In this document: one piece after another, positions 53,274 to 62,069 of the stretch
Numbering within the stretch: position 1 is the stretch's first letter
Layout of the letters: each line of letters opens with the position of its first letter
DNA from: an uncultured Reyranella sp.
GTDB lineage: Bacteria; Pseudomonadota; Alphaproteobacteria; Reyranellales; Reyranellaceae
Assembly: GCF_945957355.1 (NCBI RefSeq)
Contig: NZ_CAMFKM010000012.1
Span: 62,001 to 126,000, forward strand
DNA length: 64,000 bases
Direction: 5' to 3'
Notes under the pieces: generated by a model
What the model was told of the DNA's origin: nothing
The model's database searches: none
Seen by the model: the letters and a program-made list of their open reading frames with translations, nothing else
Made by a program: the position numbers and the translations under genes

Positions 53274-56200
53274 TCAGTGGAAGTCCCGGCTCTGGATTCG
53301 GATCTTGGGCCGGTCGAGGACGATGCGGCTGCGGTCGTACTTTGATTGTTTCGCTGGCTTTTCGGGAACATTCCGGCTCGAACGATGGCGCGTGGCGTTG
53401 GCCTCCGCGACTTTCACCCGACGATCGCCGGGATCGCTGCGGGCTTCGTCGCCGCGACCGTTGGCCAGATGGAACAAGTCGATCTCGGAAATCGAATCGA
53501 GTTCGGCCGAGAGGTCCCAAACCTCATCCGCGACCAGGTGGATCACCTTGTACTCATCTTCGCCCTGGCACTGGATACGACCGCGCACGCCCATCAGGCG
53601 CGCGCCCATCACGATGCGGCGATGGGCGTCGAACACCGTGGGCCAGACCACGAGGTTGGCGATGCCGAATTCGTCCTCGAGGGTGACGAATACCACGCCT
53701 GAAGCCGTGCCCGGCCGCTGGCGCACCAGGACGAGACCCGCCAGGGTCAGGAGCTGGCCATTCCTTGCCGTCTTCAGCGTTTCGGTGCTGGACATGCCGC
53801 GCCGCGCGAGAGTTGCTCGCAGAAGCTCCAGCGGGTGGGAACGCAACGACATCGAGAAGCTGCTGTAATCGTCGACTACCTGTTCGCCGAGCGTCAGGGC
53901 GGGAAGGGCGACGGCGGGCTCGAAGTCGCAGGCTCCCGCCTCCGTATCGAGCAACGGCAGTTGCCCATCGGAGAAGCCGCGCACGGCCCACAACACGTCG
54001 CGCCGCGAGAGGCCGAGGGACGCGAAGGCATCGGCACGGGCCAGCGCCACGATCTGCTTCCTGGTGAGGCCGCTGCGCCGCCACAGATCGGAGGGATCGC
54101 GATAGGGCCTGTCGTTCCGGCGCGCGACCATCTGCATGGCCGCTTCTTTCGAAAGCCCCGTGACCTGACGCAGGCCGAGACGCAGTGCGCAACGGTTGTT
54201 CCGTCCCGGCTCCAGGGTGCAATCCCAGTCGCTGGCATTGATGTCGGGCGGCCGTACTTCGACGCCATGCTCCTTCGCGTCGCGCACGAGCTGGGCCGGC
54301 GCGTAGAATCCCATCGGCTGGGAGTTGAGCAGGGCCGCGCTAAAGACCTCAGGGTAGTAGTGCTTCACGTAGGACGAGGCATAGACCAGGATCGCGAAGC
54401 TCGCGGCATGGCTCTCGGGAAAGCCATACTCGCCGAAGCCTTCTATCTGCCTGAAGCAGCGCTCGGCGAAGTCGCGATCGTATTTCTTCTCCACCATGCC
54501 CTCGATGAAGGGAGTCTTGAACTTGTGGATGGTGCCGTTATGGCGGAACGTCGCCATGGCGCGGCGGAGTTCGTCGGCTTTTTCAGGCGAGAATCCCGCA
54601 CCGACGATGGCGATCTGCATCGCCTGTTCCTGGAAGAGGGGAACGCCCAGCGTTCTCTCGAGGACTGCCCTGAGTTCGTCCTTCGGATAAACCACGGCGC
54701 CAGGATTGGCGCGGTTCTTCAGGTAAGGATGCACCATCCCGCCCTGGATGGGCCCCGGCCGCACGATCGCCACCTGAACGACGAGATCGTAATACTCCCT
54801 GGGTTTCAGCCGCGGCAGCATCGACATCTGCGCCCGGCTCTCGACCTGGAAGACGCCGACCGAGTCGGCGCGGCACAGCATCTCGTAGACGTTCTCGTCG
54901 GTCGGGCGCATGGCGAGCGACAGTTTCTCTCCGAAATGTCTCTCGATCAGGGCAAAGCTCTTGCTCAGCGCCGTCAGCATGCCGAGCGCGAGCACGTCGA
55001 CCTTGTAGATATCCAGTACGTCGAGATCGTCCTTGTCCCACTCGACGACGGTGCGCTTCTCCATCGCCGCGTTCTGGATGGGCATCAGCTCGTCGAGGCG
55101 GCCCTCGGTCAATACGAAGCCGCCGACATGCTGGGAGAGGTGACGCGGGAAGCCGCACAGCGCCGACGACAGTTCGAGCGCCAGCATGATGCGCGGGTCC
55201 ATCGGGTCGAGACCCGCTTCACGCACATGGTCGGCCTTCACGCCGCCCGACCCCATACCCCACACCGTGTCAGCCATCACGCCCACCGTGTCGGGTGAGA
55301 GGCCGAGCACCTTGCCGACCTCGCGGATGGCGCTGCGGCTCCTGAAGGAGATCACCGTGGCCGCCAGGGCGGCGCGATCGCGGCTCTTCGTCTCGTAGAT
55401 CCACTGGATGATGTCTTCCCGGCGCTCGTGCTCGAAGTCGACGTCGATGTCGGGCGGCTCGTTGCGCGAGTTGGACAGAAAGCGCTCGAAAAGCACTTCC
55501 GTCTCGGCGGGATTGACCGAGGTGATGCCCAGGCAATAGCAGACGGCGGAATTGGCCGCAGAGCCGCGGCCCTGGCAAAGGATGCCGCGATTGCGCGCCT
55601 CCTTCACGATCTCATGCACCGTCAGGAAGTAAGGTGCGATTCCCTTGTGGTCGATCAGCGCGAACTCGCGGCGGATCGTGCCGGCCACCTTGTTTGGAAC
55701 GCCTTCGGGATATCGCCACTTCGCCCCCTCCCAGGTCAGGCGCATGAGCTTGTCTATGGGCGTCTCGCCGCCTTCGTAGACGACCGGATACTGGTAGGTG
55801 AGCTGCCGAAGCGAGAAGCCGCAGCGCTTCACGATCTCCTGCGTATGCGCGATGGCGTGCGGATGGCGGCGGAACAGGCGCGCCATCTCTGCGGGGGCCT
55901 TGAGATGGCGTTCGGCGCTGGCAAAGCTCCGGAAGCCCAATTCCTCGACCGTGCAGCCGAGGCGAATGGCCGTCACGACATCCTGCAATGCCCGCCGTTC
56001 GGGCACGTGATAATGCACGTCGTTGGTCGCAACGAGCTTCACGCAATGCCTTTCGGCAAGATCGTCCAGCAAGGCAAGCCGACGGGCGTCATCGCCGCGA
56101 TAGAGCATGGACGCCGCGAGATAGCAGCGGCCTTCGAACAGCTCTGCGAGCTTCCGCAGCCGATCGCGAAAGGCCGGATCCTCGGGATTGCGAGGCGGCA

Positions 56201-56594
56201 GCACGATCGCCAGAAGTCCTTCGGCATGTTCGGCCAGGTCGTCGAGCCCGATATCGCACTGGCCCTTTTCGGTTCGCCGGTTGCCCAGGGTCAGCAGGCG
56301 GGACAGGCGCTTGTAGGCGTCGAGATCGGTCGGATAGGCGAGCAGCGAACAGCCGTCGCGCGTTTCGAGACGGCTGCCGACCAGCAGCTTGATCCTGTCG
56401 TGCCTGGGATCCTTTGGTTTCTTCTCGTCGCGCGAGGCCGCGAAGGCGCGCACGACGCCGGCCAGCGTGTTGCGGTCGGTGATACCGATGGCGGTATGGC
56501 CAAGCTCGATCGCGCGTTCGACCAGTTCCTGCGGGTGCGAGCCACCGCGTAGGAAACTGTAGTTGGTCGTGACCTGGAGCTCGGCGTAGTCCAT
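53274..56594 (-). CDS. dnaE2: Error-prone DNA polymerase DnaE2 (ImuC)
   Basis: 1106 residues from ATG 56594. An N-terminal PHP domain (TNYSFLRGGSHPQELVERA), the polymerase core with PDIDVDFEHERRED and a C-terminal OB fold (GVRGRIQCQG) are clear; there is no tau-binding tail as in the replicative DnaE1. It is the DNA-synthesising part of the ImuA-ImuB-DnaE2 mutasome. It starts four bases after the toxin stop and lacks a Shine-Dalgarno, implying coupling to toxin translation. An in-frame extension upstream lies within the toxin gene. Confidence 0.94.
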   Translation of the reverse strand: MDYAELQVTTNYSFLRGGSHPQELVERAIELGHTAIGITDRNTLAGVVRAFAASRDEKKPKDPRHDRIKLLVGSRLETRDGCSLLAYPTDLDAYKRLSRLLTLGNRRTEKGQCDIGLDDLAEHAEGLLAIVLPPRNPEDPAFRDRLRKLAELFEGRCYLAASMLYRGDDARRLALLDDLAERHCVKLVATNDVHYHVPERRALQDVVTAIRLGCTVEELGFRSFASAERHLKAPAEMARLFRRHPHAIAHTQEIVKRCGFSLRQLTYQYPVVYEGGETPIDKLMRLTWEGAKWRYPEGVPNKVAGTIRREFALIDHKGIAPYFLTVHEIVKEARNRGILCQGRGSAANSAVCYCLGITSVNPAETEVLFERFLSNSRNEPPDIDVDFEHERREDIIQWIYETKSRDRAALAATVISFRSRSAIREVGKVLGLSPDTVGVMADTVWGMGSGGVKADHVREAGLDPMDPRIMLALELSSALCGFPRHLSQHVGGFVLTEGRLDELMPIQNAAMEKRTVVEWDKDDLDVLDIYKVDVLALGMLTALSKSFALIERHFGEKLSLAMRPTDENVYEMLCRADSVGVFQVESRAQMSMLPRLKPREYYDLVVQVAIVRPGPIQGGMVHPYLKNRANPGAVVYPKDELRAVLERTLGVPLFQEQAMQIAIVGAGFSPEKADELRRAMATFRHNGTIHKFKTPFIEGMVEKKYDRDFAERCFRQIEGFGEYGFPESHAASFAILVYASSYVKHYYPEVFSAALLNSQPMGFYAPAQLVRDAKEHGVEVRPPDINASDWDCTLEPGRNNRCALRLGLRQVTGLSKEAAMQMVARRNDRPYRDPSDLWRRSGLTRKQIVALARADAFASLGLSRRDVLWAVRGFSDGQLPLLDTEAGACDFEPAVALPALTLGEQVVDDYSSFSMSLRSHPLELLRATLARRGMSSTETLKTARNGQLLTLAGLVLVRQRPGTASGVVFVTLEDEFGIANLVVWPTVFDAHRRIVMGARLMGVRGRIQCQGEDEYKVIHLVADEVWDLSAELDSISEIDLFHLANGRGDEARSDPGDRRVKVAEANATRHRSSRNVPEKPAKQSKYDRSRIVLDRPKIRIQSRDFH

Positions 56595-56598
56595 GGCA

Positions 56599-57039
56599 TC
56601 ACGGATCGACGAGTTCGTCCACCCGGGCGAGGGGCACGCCGCGCACCGCAATGCCCTCGCTTCGCAAGGCATGGAGGAATTCCTCGTCGGCGCTGACCAG
56701 CGGCGCCTGGGCGGCCTCGGCGCAGGCGGCATAGAAGCACTCATGCACCGGTCGGCCGCATTGCAGGGCGATGGCAAGGGCGCGGTTGCGCAGCTGCGGC
56801 GACTCGACGAACGCCGAGATGAAAGATGGCAGCGCGATGTTGCGCACGATGGGTTCGGCCTGCTCGACCGTGATCTCGCCGTGCGTCGTCTTCCGCCAGG
56901 CCAGTTCGGCGACTCCCGCGATCAGGATGTCGGGGGCGATGACCTCGTGCCGGTTGGCCAGCAAAGAGCGCGCCTGCGGCCGCAGCGGTTCCTCGACGAA
57001 CCATTTGATGGCGACGCCGGGATCGACGACGACGATCAC
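56599..57039 (-). CDS. PIN-domain toxin (VapC/FitB-like) inside the mutasome operon
   Basis: 146 residues. The PIN acidic residues are Asp6 (VVDPGVAIKW), Glu45 (VAELAWR), Glu100 (HECFYAA), where most relatives have Asp, and Asp118 (VSADEEFL). The fold and length match VapC-type ribonuclease toxins. It overlaps the antitoxin stop as ATGA and dnaE2 begins four bases later. The toxin should cleave RNA unless bound by the upstream antitoxin. Confidence 0.85.
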   Translation of the reverse strand: MIVVVDPGVAIKWFVEEPLRPQARSLLANRHEVIAPDILIAGVAELAWRKTTHGEITVEQAEPIVRNIALPSFISAFVESPQLRNRALAIALQCGRPVHECFYAACAEAAQAPLVSADEEFLHALRSEGIAVRGVPLARVDELVDP

Positions 57040-57281
57040 TTGCCGCCTCCCATTTGAGCGGCGGTCGCGGATGGTGTCATGGCGGCGATGCGGTCGGCCT
57101 CCTCCAGTGGATCGAGCACCAGCGGCTGGCCCGACGCGTAGGTCAGCAGGTCGCGCAGGTCGGCTTCGAGCGAGCGGCCCTTGGCGCGCGCGTGGATTTT
57201 CAGGCGTTCGATGATCGCGACATCGAGGCCGCGGATGGTGAGTGTGGTGCCCCGTCTGGTCGTTGCTGTTGCGGTCTCCAT
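57036..57281 (-). CDS. FitA/VapB-like ribbon-helix-helix antitoxin
   Basis: 81 residues from ATG 57281, with GGGGAGAGG three bases upstream. The N terminus TTLTIRGLDVAIIERLKIHA is a ribbon-helix-helix, followed by KGRSLEADLRDLLTYA, as in FitA-like antitoxins; the acidic C-terminal part (LDPLEEADRIAAM) would wrap the PIN toxin. It starts 13 bases after the imuB stop on the same strand. The longer frame upstream lies in imuB and is not used. Confidence 0.85.
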   Translation of the reverse strand: METATATTRRGTTLTIRGLDVAIIERLKIHARAKGRSLEADLRDLLTYASGQPLVLDPLEEADRIAAMTPSATAAQMGGGK

Positions 57282-57294
57282 TTTCCTCTCCCCT

Positions 57295-58944
57295 TCAGGC
57301 GCAGAATCCGTGGAGGAACCAGCGGGCGGTCGGTTGGCCATTGGCGGCGAGCTGGTAAGGCCCGTCGCGGAACAGCCAGAAGCGGCCGCCATCGTCGTCC
57401 TCGACGCGGTAGTAATCGCGTACCGGCGGCAGGGTGCCGGCCGGCGGATGAGTGCCGTCGGACCGCGGGCGCCACCATTCGTTGGCGATCCGCTCGGGCC
57501 CATCGGCGCGCACGATGCGATGGGCATGCCGCCGCCAGTGGAAGACCGAGGGCGGATCGTCAGGCACGAAGGCGGTGACCTCGACGGGCTCGGGCCGCTG
57601 CAGCAGGCGCGTCGGCCTTGCCCCCTTGAGGCTCGCGACGCGGCGCCAGGCGCCCGCCGCGGCTGGCTTCGACGAAACGGGCGCGGCGACCTGCACACGC
57701 TCGGGCAGGTGGCTGTCGCGCGTCAGAAGCCGCACGACATTTCCCGCACCCAGCCGCAACGCCAGCCGGTCGGCGAGATCGATCGTACCGTCGACGCCCG
57801 AGGCGACGCCGGGCGACTCCTGGTCGGGCAGCGCATCCTGCGTGCCGCTCCAGGCTTCGACCTCGGGTGCCGACAGGATCATCAGCTCGACGCCGAATCC
57901 GGGATCGAGCTCACCCAGCCTTTCCTCGAACAGCTTCATCAGCTTCGGGTTGTCGCGGTTGGGCCGGCTGGTGCCGATCGAGGTGCGGTCCACCGACCCG
58001 TCGACGCGATAGAGCGCGATCTCGAGCCGGCGCGCGCCAACGCCGGCCTGCTCGAACTGGTGACAGAGGGCAGCCAGCAGGCGGCTGGTCGCGGCGGCGA
58101 CGTCCTCGGCCCGGCCGATCGGTTCGGCGAAGGCGAGGCGCGTACGGAAGGCCGGTGGGATGCGGCGCGGCTCGATCGGCTCGGCGAGCGTACCCAGCGC
58201 CTGGTCCAGGCGATTGAGCGGTTGGTCGCCGAAGCGGCGGACGAGTGGTGCCCGCGGCATGGGATAGAGATCGCCGATGCGGCGCAGGCCGAGCTTCAGG
58301 AAGGCTTCCAGGATCGGCGCATCGAGGCGCAGGCCCTCGACCGGCAACGAGGCGAGCGCATCGCGCTGGCCGCGCGACGGGCAGAAGAGATCGGCCTGGC
58401 GCTCGGCGAAGCGCGCCAGCGCCCAGGCGGCGCCCGCCGTGTCGGCCATGGCGGCGCGACAGGAAAGGTCACGGCGGGCCAGGCGCGTGACGAGATCGGC
58501 CAGCAATGCGCGCTCGCCGTTCTCGCCCTCGCCGAAGAGATGCGTGCAGCCGGTCACGTCGAGCAGCAGGCCGGCATCGCCGCCGAAACCTCCGGCGCTG
58601 CACGCCGTCTCGAAGTCATCGGCCAGCGCACTCCCCAGTGGATCGATCGCGACCCAGGGCGTGTAGCGATCGCACCAGCCGGCGATCGTCTCGATCAGGC
58701 GGCAGTCGGCCTGGGGTTCGCCCGCCTCGGTGACGAGGTCGGGCAGCAGGGCACGCGCATCGGCCAGCCGCATGCGCGGACGCAGGCCGGCGGCCCGGGC
58801 ATGCGGATTGACGGCGGCGAGGCGTGGGCAGCCATCATGCCAGACGACGGTGGCGGCGGCCCTATACGACCAGTCTTTCCTGGAAGCGCGCGCCAGACGA
58901 TCCGTGGAGAGCTTGGGGAACCACAGCGAGACAATGCGTTTCAT
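57295..58944 (-). CDS. imuB: ImuB, inactive Y-family polymerase-like mutasome subunit
   Basis: 549 residues from ATG 58944. The N terminus MKRIVSLWFPKLSTDRLARA matches ImuB; the acidic DxD catalytic residues of Y-family polymerases are missing, as in other ImuB proteins. The helix-hairpin-helix region (LGLRRIGDLYPM) and the C-terminal wing (DYYRVEDDDGGRFWLFRDGP) are typical. It tethers DnaE2 to the beta clamp. Its start lies 83 bases inside imuA. Confidence 0.92.
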   Translation of the reverse strand: MKRIVSLWFPKLSTDRLARASRKDWSYRAAATVVWHDGCPRLAAVNPHARAAGLRPRMRLADARALLPDLVTEAGEPQADCRLIETIAGWCDRYTPWVAIDPLGSALADDFETACSAGGFGGDAGLLLDVTGCTHLFGEGENGERALLADLVTRLARRDLSCRAAMADTAGAAWALARFAERQADLFCPSRGQRDALASLPVEGLRLDAPILEAFLKLGLRRIGDLYPMPRAPLVRRFGDQPLNRLDQALGTLAEPIEPRRIPPAFRTRLAFAEPIGRAEDVAAATSRLLAALCHQFEQAGVGARRLEIALYRVDGSVDRTSIGTSRPNRDNPKLMKLFEERLGELDPGFGVELMILSAPEVEAWSGTQDALPDQESPGVASGVDGTIDLADRLALRLGAGNVVRLLTRDSHLPERVQVAAPVSSKPAAAGAWRRVASLKGARPTRLLQRPEPVEVTAFVPDDPPSVFHWRRHAHRIVRADGPERIANEWWRPRSDGTHPPAGTLPPVRDYYRVEDDDGGRFWLFRDGPYQLAANGQPTARWFLHGFCA

Positions 58945-59701
58945 CGTTCCACTCCAGGAGCCAGGACGGGGTTTCGGCGGCGGACGGCGTGCCGAAGCGG
59001 TTGCGCCGCAATTCGAGGCGCCAGCGCGCGGCGCCGACATCGGTGAGGCCCGGCGTCGAGGCCGAGGCGGCGGAGGCGATCCGCCACCGGGTCGCGCATA
59101 CGCTTTGCGGCGGCGCGGGCTGGGCGCGCAGCAGCAGGGCGGGCACGCCGTTCTTCTCGGCGGCGAGCGACAGGCGGCGGCCGGCCGTGGGATCGGCGGC
59201 CCGCGTTTCACCCAGCACGGCGGCGATGCCGGGACAGCGCAGCCCTTCTTCCATGGCCCAGAAGAGATCCTCGTCGCGCTGCGCCGTGACCATCAGCAGG
59301 CGCGCCGGATCGAACCAGGCCGACAGCGCGGATGCATAGGGGGCGGCATCGAAGCGGCCGGTCGGGCGGCGGCACCACAGGATCGTGCCCGGCCCGAAGC
59401 GACCGAGCAGGTGGGCGGCGAAGCCGAGCGCGGCGCCGTCATGGGGTGCCACGCGACCGGAAGGACCAGGCCCGGCCTCGATCTCGTGCAGGGCACCCGT
59501 CAGCAACCCGCCGTCGGGCAGCAGCGCATCGATGGCGGGGATGCCAAGGGGAACCGCGGCCGCTTTGCCGCTTCGACGGGCGCTGTTTGCCCTCTCCAGA
59601 CGCCTGACCTTTTCCCGCAGGGCAGCGGGGACCAGAGCCGCCGGATCGTTGGCAGCCCTTCGGTCAGGGGAAGCAAAGGCACTCGGGGAAATGACCGGCA
59701 T
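58862..59701 (-). CDS. imuA: ImuA, RecA/SulA-like mutasome subunit
   Basis: 279 residues from ATG 59701. LGIPAIDALLPDGGLLTGALHEI is the ImuA/RecA-like start, with the RecA P-loop degraded; FGPGTILWCRRPT follows. ImuA brings ImuB and DnaE2 to damaged DNA. It is the first gene of the minus-strand operon, 41 bases after a LexA-type box. Its last 83 bases overlap imuB. Confidence 0.9.
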   Translation of the reverse strand: MPVISPSAFASPDRRAANDPAALVPAALREKVRRLERANSARRSGKAAAVPLGIPAIDALLPDGGLLTGALHEIEAGPGPSGRVAPHDGAALGFAAHLLGRFGPGTILWCRRPTGRFDAAPYASALSAWFDPARLLMVTAQRDEDLFWAMEEGLRCPGIAAVLGETRAADPTAGRRLSLAAEKNGVPALLLRAQPAPPQSVCATRWRIASAASASTPGLTDVGAARWRLELRRNRFGTPSAAETPSWLLEWNDETHCLAVVPQALHGSSGARFQERLVV

Positions 59702-59741
59702 CGCCCCCTCGTCGGTCTGATGGATGGGCTGTGGGTTAAAT

Positions 59742-59756
59742 GTTCGTGTTTTGTTC
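59742..59756 (-). promoter_or_regulatory. LexA-type SOS box upstream of imuA
   Basis: GTTC (59742-59745), seven bases, GTTC (59753-59756): the alphaproteobacterial LexA direct repeat GTTC-N7-GTTC, reading GAAC-N7-GAAC on the minus strand. It ends 41 bases before the imuA start, so the mutasome operon should be SOS controlled. Confidence 0.85.
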
Positions 59757-59896
59757 TAGTTCCTTCACAATCGTGAGTCAACGGGACTTAAGGCTGGCAT
59801 ATCGAGTGCATCCGAGGAGAAGCTGCCGTCCTTCCGCAGCGGCTTGCTGCCGCTGCGGGAAGTTCATCTGGCTGGGGAAAGTACAGAGAACGCACA

Positions 59897-61144
59897 GTGT
59901 CAGATCAGGGCGCACCGCCGAATGCCTCTCGCGATGAGCGCAGACAGAGGCGTCGCAGACAGAGGCGTCTCCTGCGACGACAGAGGCTCGTCGCCGACAA
60001 TTCACTGGATCCCCTCGAATGGCGGGAGCTGCCCTCCATCCTCCATGCGCCCCAGGGGCAAAGGCCTGAATCGCCGATAGAGGAGCCATCGAAACCCGGG
60101 AAATGGCTCATCGGTGGACCGATCTCCTTTCACAAGCGGCGCGCGATCCTCTCGCCGGCCGTCGAGGTCATCCCCATGACCGCCGAGCCCATCTCGTCGG
60201 CTTTCGTGTCCGGCCATTGCCATCCGACACTGCCGCCCGCCACCCACTACGCCGGTGCGGTGTATCGCGACGACCGCGAGATCGTGCCCGAATTCCTCGA
60301 ATACGATTCGCTTACCGGACATCGAGTGCCAAGACGCACCAATCCTCCAGTGATTGAGGAGGCCCGCGTCCGGCAAGCCCCTCGGCTTGACGGGACATGC
60401 ATATACATGGGGCCGCTCTCCGATCATTTCGGGCACTTCCTCTTGGAGTCCATGCAGCGTGCCTGGTATCTGACGAAGGCCGACCGTTCGGCCCTTCTGC
60501 TGTTTCACCGGAGAAGCGAACAGGCCAACCTGCCTCCCTTCGCCCGCACCATCTTCGCAGCCCTCGATGTCGACATTGCGCGAATCAGGATCGCCATGAA
60601 CGACGTGCGAGTCTCGCGACTCGTCCTTCCGGCGTCGCAGTTCTGGCAGGGGATCAAGGCATCGCCCGGAATGGGCATTGCCTTCGACCATGTCAGGGAG
60701 AAGATACTGAAGCGTCGGCCGGGCCGGCAACCGACACCGGCCAAGGTCTACTTCAGCCGGAAGGGCCTCTCGCCGGAGAGGACATTCGGCAGATCACGCG
60801 CCGTAATCTCGAACGAAGAAGAGGCGGAGGCCCTGTTTCGCAAGCGTGGCTACGAGATCTTGCGGCCCGAGACCCTGCCGTTCGAGGAACAGGTCGCTCT
60901 CGTTGCAAACGCGACCCATGTCGCAGGTACCTCCGGTTCGGCTCTGCACCTCATGCTGTTCAACGACAATCCGCGGACCAGGCTCATCGAGTTGCGGACG
61001 AAGCCGGCCGTCAATCAGCTCCTGATCAGCGCCATCCGCCCGACCGCCGCTTTCCACATATGGAGTTTGGCGAAAGACAGTTCACGCGAGACGATCATCC
61101 TGGACATGGAAGTCGTCGACCGGTCCGTGAGACAAATCGATTGA
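59897..61144 (+). CDS. GT61-family (DUF563) glycosyltransferase
   Basis: 415 residues from GTG 59897. The GT61 core has GPLSDHFGHFLLESMQRAWY and near the end VAGTSGSALHLMLF. Such enzymes add sugars to polysaccharide or glycoprotein acceptors. The N-terminal 60 residues are very basic (RDERRQRRRRQRRLLRRQRL), encoded partly by a 15-base tandem repeat. No other glycan genes are adjacent, so the acceptor is unknown. Confidence 0.82.
   Translation: MSDQGAPPNASRDERRQRRRRQRRLLRRQRLVADNSLDPLEWRELPSILHAPQGQRPESPIEEPSKPGKWLIGGPISFHKRRAILSPAVEVIPMTAEPISSAFVSGHCHPTLPPATHYAGAVYRDDREIVPEFLEYDSLTGHRVPRRTNPPVIEEARVRQAPRLDGTCIYMGPLSDHFGHFLLESMQRAWYLTKADRSALLLFHRRSEQANLPPFARTIFAALDVDIARIRIAMNDVRVSRLVLPASQFWQGIKASPGMGIAFDHVREKILKRRPGRQPTPAKVYFSRKGLSPERTFGRSRAVISNEEEAEALFRKRGYEILRPETLPFEEQVALVANATHVAGTSGSALHLMLFNDNPRTRLIELRTKPAVNQLLISAIRPTAAFHIWSLAKDSSRETIILDMEVVDRSVRQID
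59940..59969 (+). repeat. 15-base tandem repeat (2 copies, degenerate third) in the GT61 gene
   Basis: GCAGACAGAGGCGTC occurs twice in tandem (59940-59954, 59955-59969), with a diverged third copy at about 59973-59989. The 15-base unit keeps frame and encodes an Arg/Gln-rich stretch. Confidence 0.8.
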
Positions 61145-61217
61145 GATGCTCGTTTCCCTCGCTGATATTGGTGATGGCCGACGGCGGGATCGGCGGCGCG
61201 CGTCTCATGGAGGTCCC

Positions 61218-62060
61218 ATGACTCTTCGATTTTCCCTCGCCGCCCTGTGTGTCACCGCTTTCGCCCTGCTGTCAGGACCGGCGCTGGCGCGCTGTTCCAA
61301 AAACCTGGTCGAGCTCGGTCCCACCCTGCAGGGACGCGGCGTGCAGATGGCCTCGCTCGACGGGGCGCAGATGGCGGCAGACACGGCGAGCCGCGCCATC
61401 ATCACCTTCCTCGGCCATGCCAGCTTCGAGATCGACACGCCGCAGGGCGTGCGCGCCATCACCGACTACAACGGACTGAACGGCTTCGGCCGCAAGCCCG
61501 ACATCGTGACGATGAACAACGCGCATTCCACGCACTACACCGACCAGCCCGAAGAGGGGATCGCCTACGTGCTGCGCGGCTGGCCGAGCGAGGCTGGCCA
61601 GACCGAGGCGCGCCACGACGTTTCACTGAAGGACCTCAAGGTCGTGAACCTGCCGACCAATGCGCGCGACTGGGGCGGCGGCTCCGCGCGCATCAACGGC
61701 AACTCGATCTTCATCTTCACCATCGGCGATCTCTGCATCGCCCATCTCGGCCACCTGCATCACCGGCTGACCAAGGACCATCTCGACGAGCTCGGCCGCA
61801 TCGACGTGCTGATGGTGCCGATCGACGGCGCCTACACGGTCGGCCTGCCGGTGATGGTCGAGGTCATCCGGCAGATCCAGCCGCGTATCGTGCTGCCGAT
61901 GCACTATTGGGGACGCGGCCAGGTCGCGCGCTTCGAGGAGCTGATGGCCGACCAGGACGCGGTCTTCATCTGGCCCGACCGCCGCACCATCGAGGTCGCC
62001 CACGACACGCTGCCCGAGAAGCTCACCGTCTATGTCGTCGGCGGCAATGGCGGCGACTGA
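61218..62060 (+). CDS. Exported MBL-fold metallo-hydrolase, UlaG-like
   Basis: 280 residues from ATG 61218. A signal peptide ends near GPALARC; a cysteine follows, so a lipoprotein is possible. The metal motif is altered from HxHxDH to NAHSTHYTD, with LGHASFEID before it and AHLGHLHHRLT and LPMHYWG after it, as in UlaG-like lactonases. The substrate is unknown. It is the only clear exported hydrolase in this part of the window. Confidence 0.8.
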   Translation: MTLRFSLAALCVTAFALLSGPALARCSKNLVELGPTLQGRGVQMASLDGAQMAADTASRAIITFLGHASFEIDTPQGVRAITDYNGLNGFGRKPDIVTMNNAHSTHYTDQPEEGIAYVLRGWPSEAGQTEARHDVSLKDLKVVNLPTNARDWGGGSARINGNSIFIFTIGDLCIAHLGHLHHRLTKDHLDELGRIDVLMVPIDGAYTVGLPVMVEVIRQIQPRIVLPMHYWGRGQVARFEELMADQDAVFIWPDRRTIEVAHDTLPEKLTVYVVGGNGGD

Positions 62061-62069
62061 CGTGAAAAG

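Noticed and set aside
56595..56777. Upstream start for dnaE2 giving 1167 residues
   Set aside because: The added residues are a shifted reading of the PIN toxin gene; the conserved DnaE2 start is at 56594.
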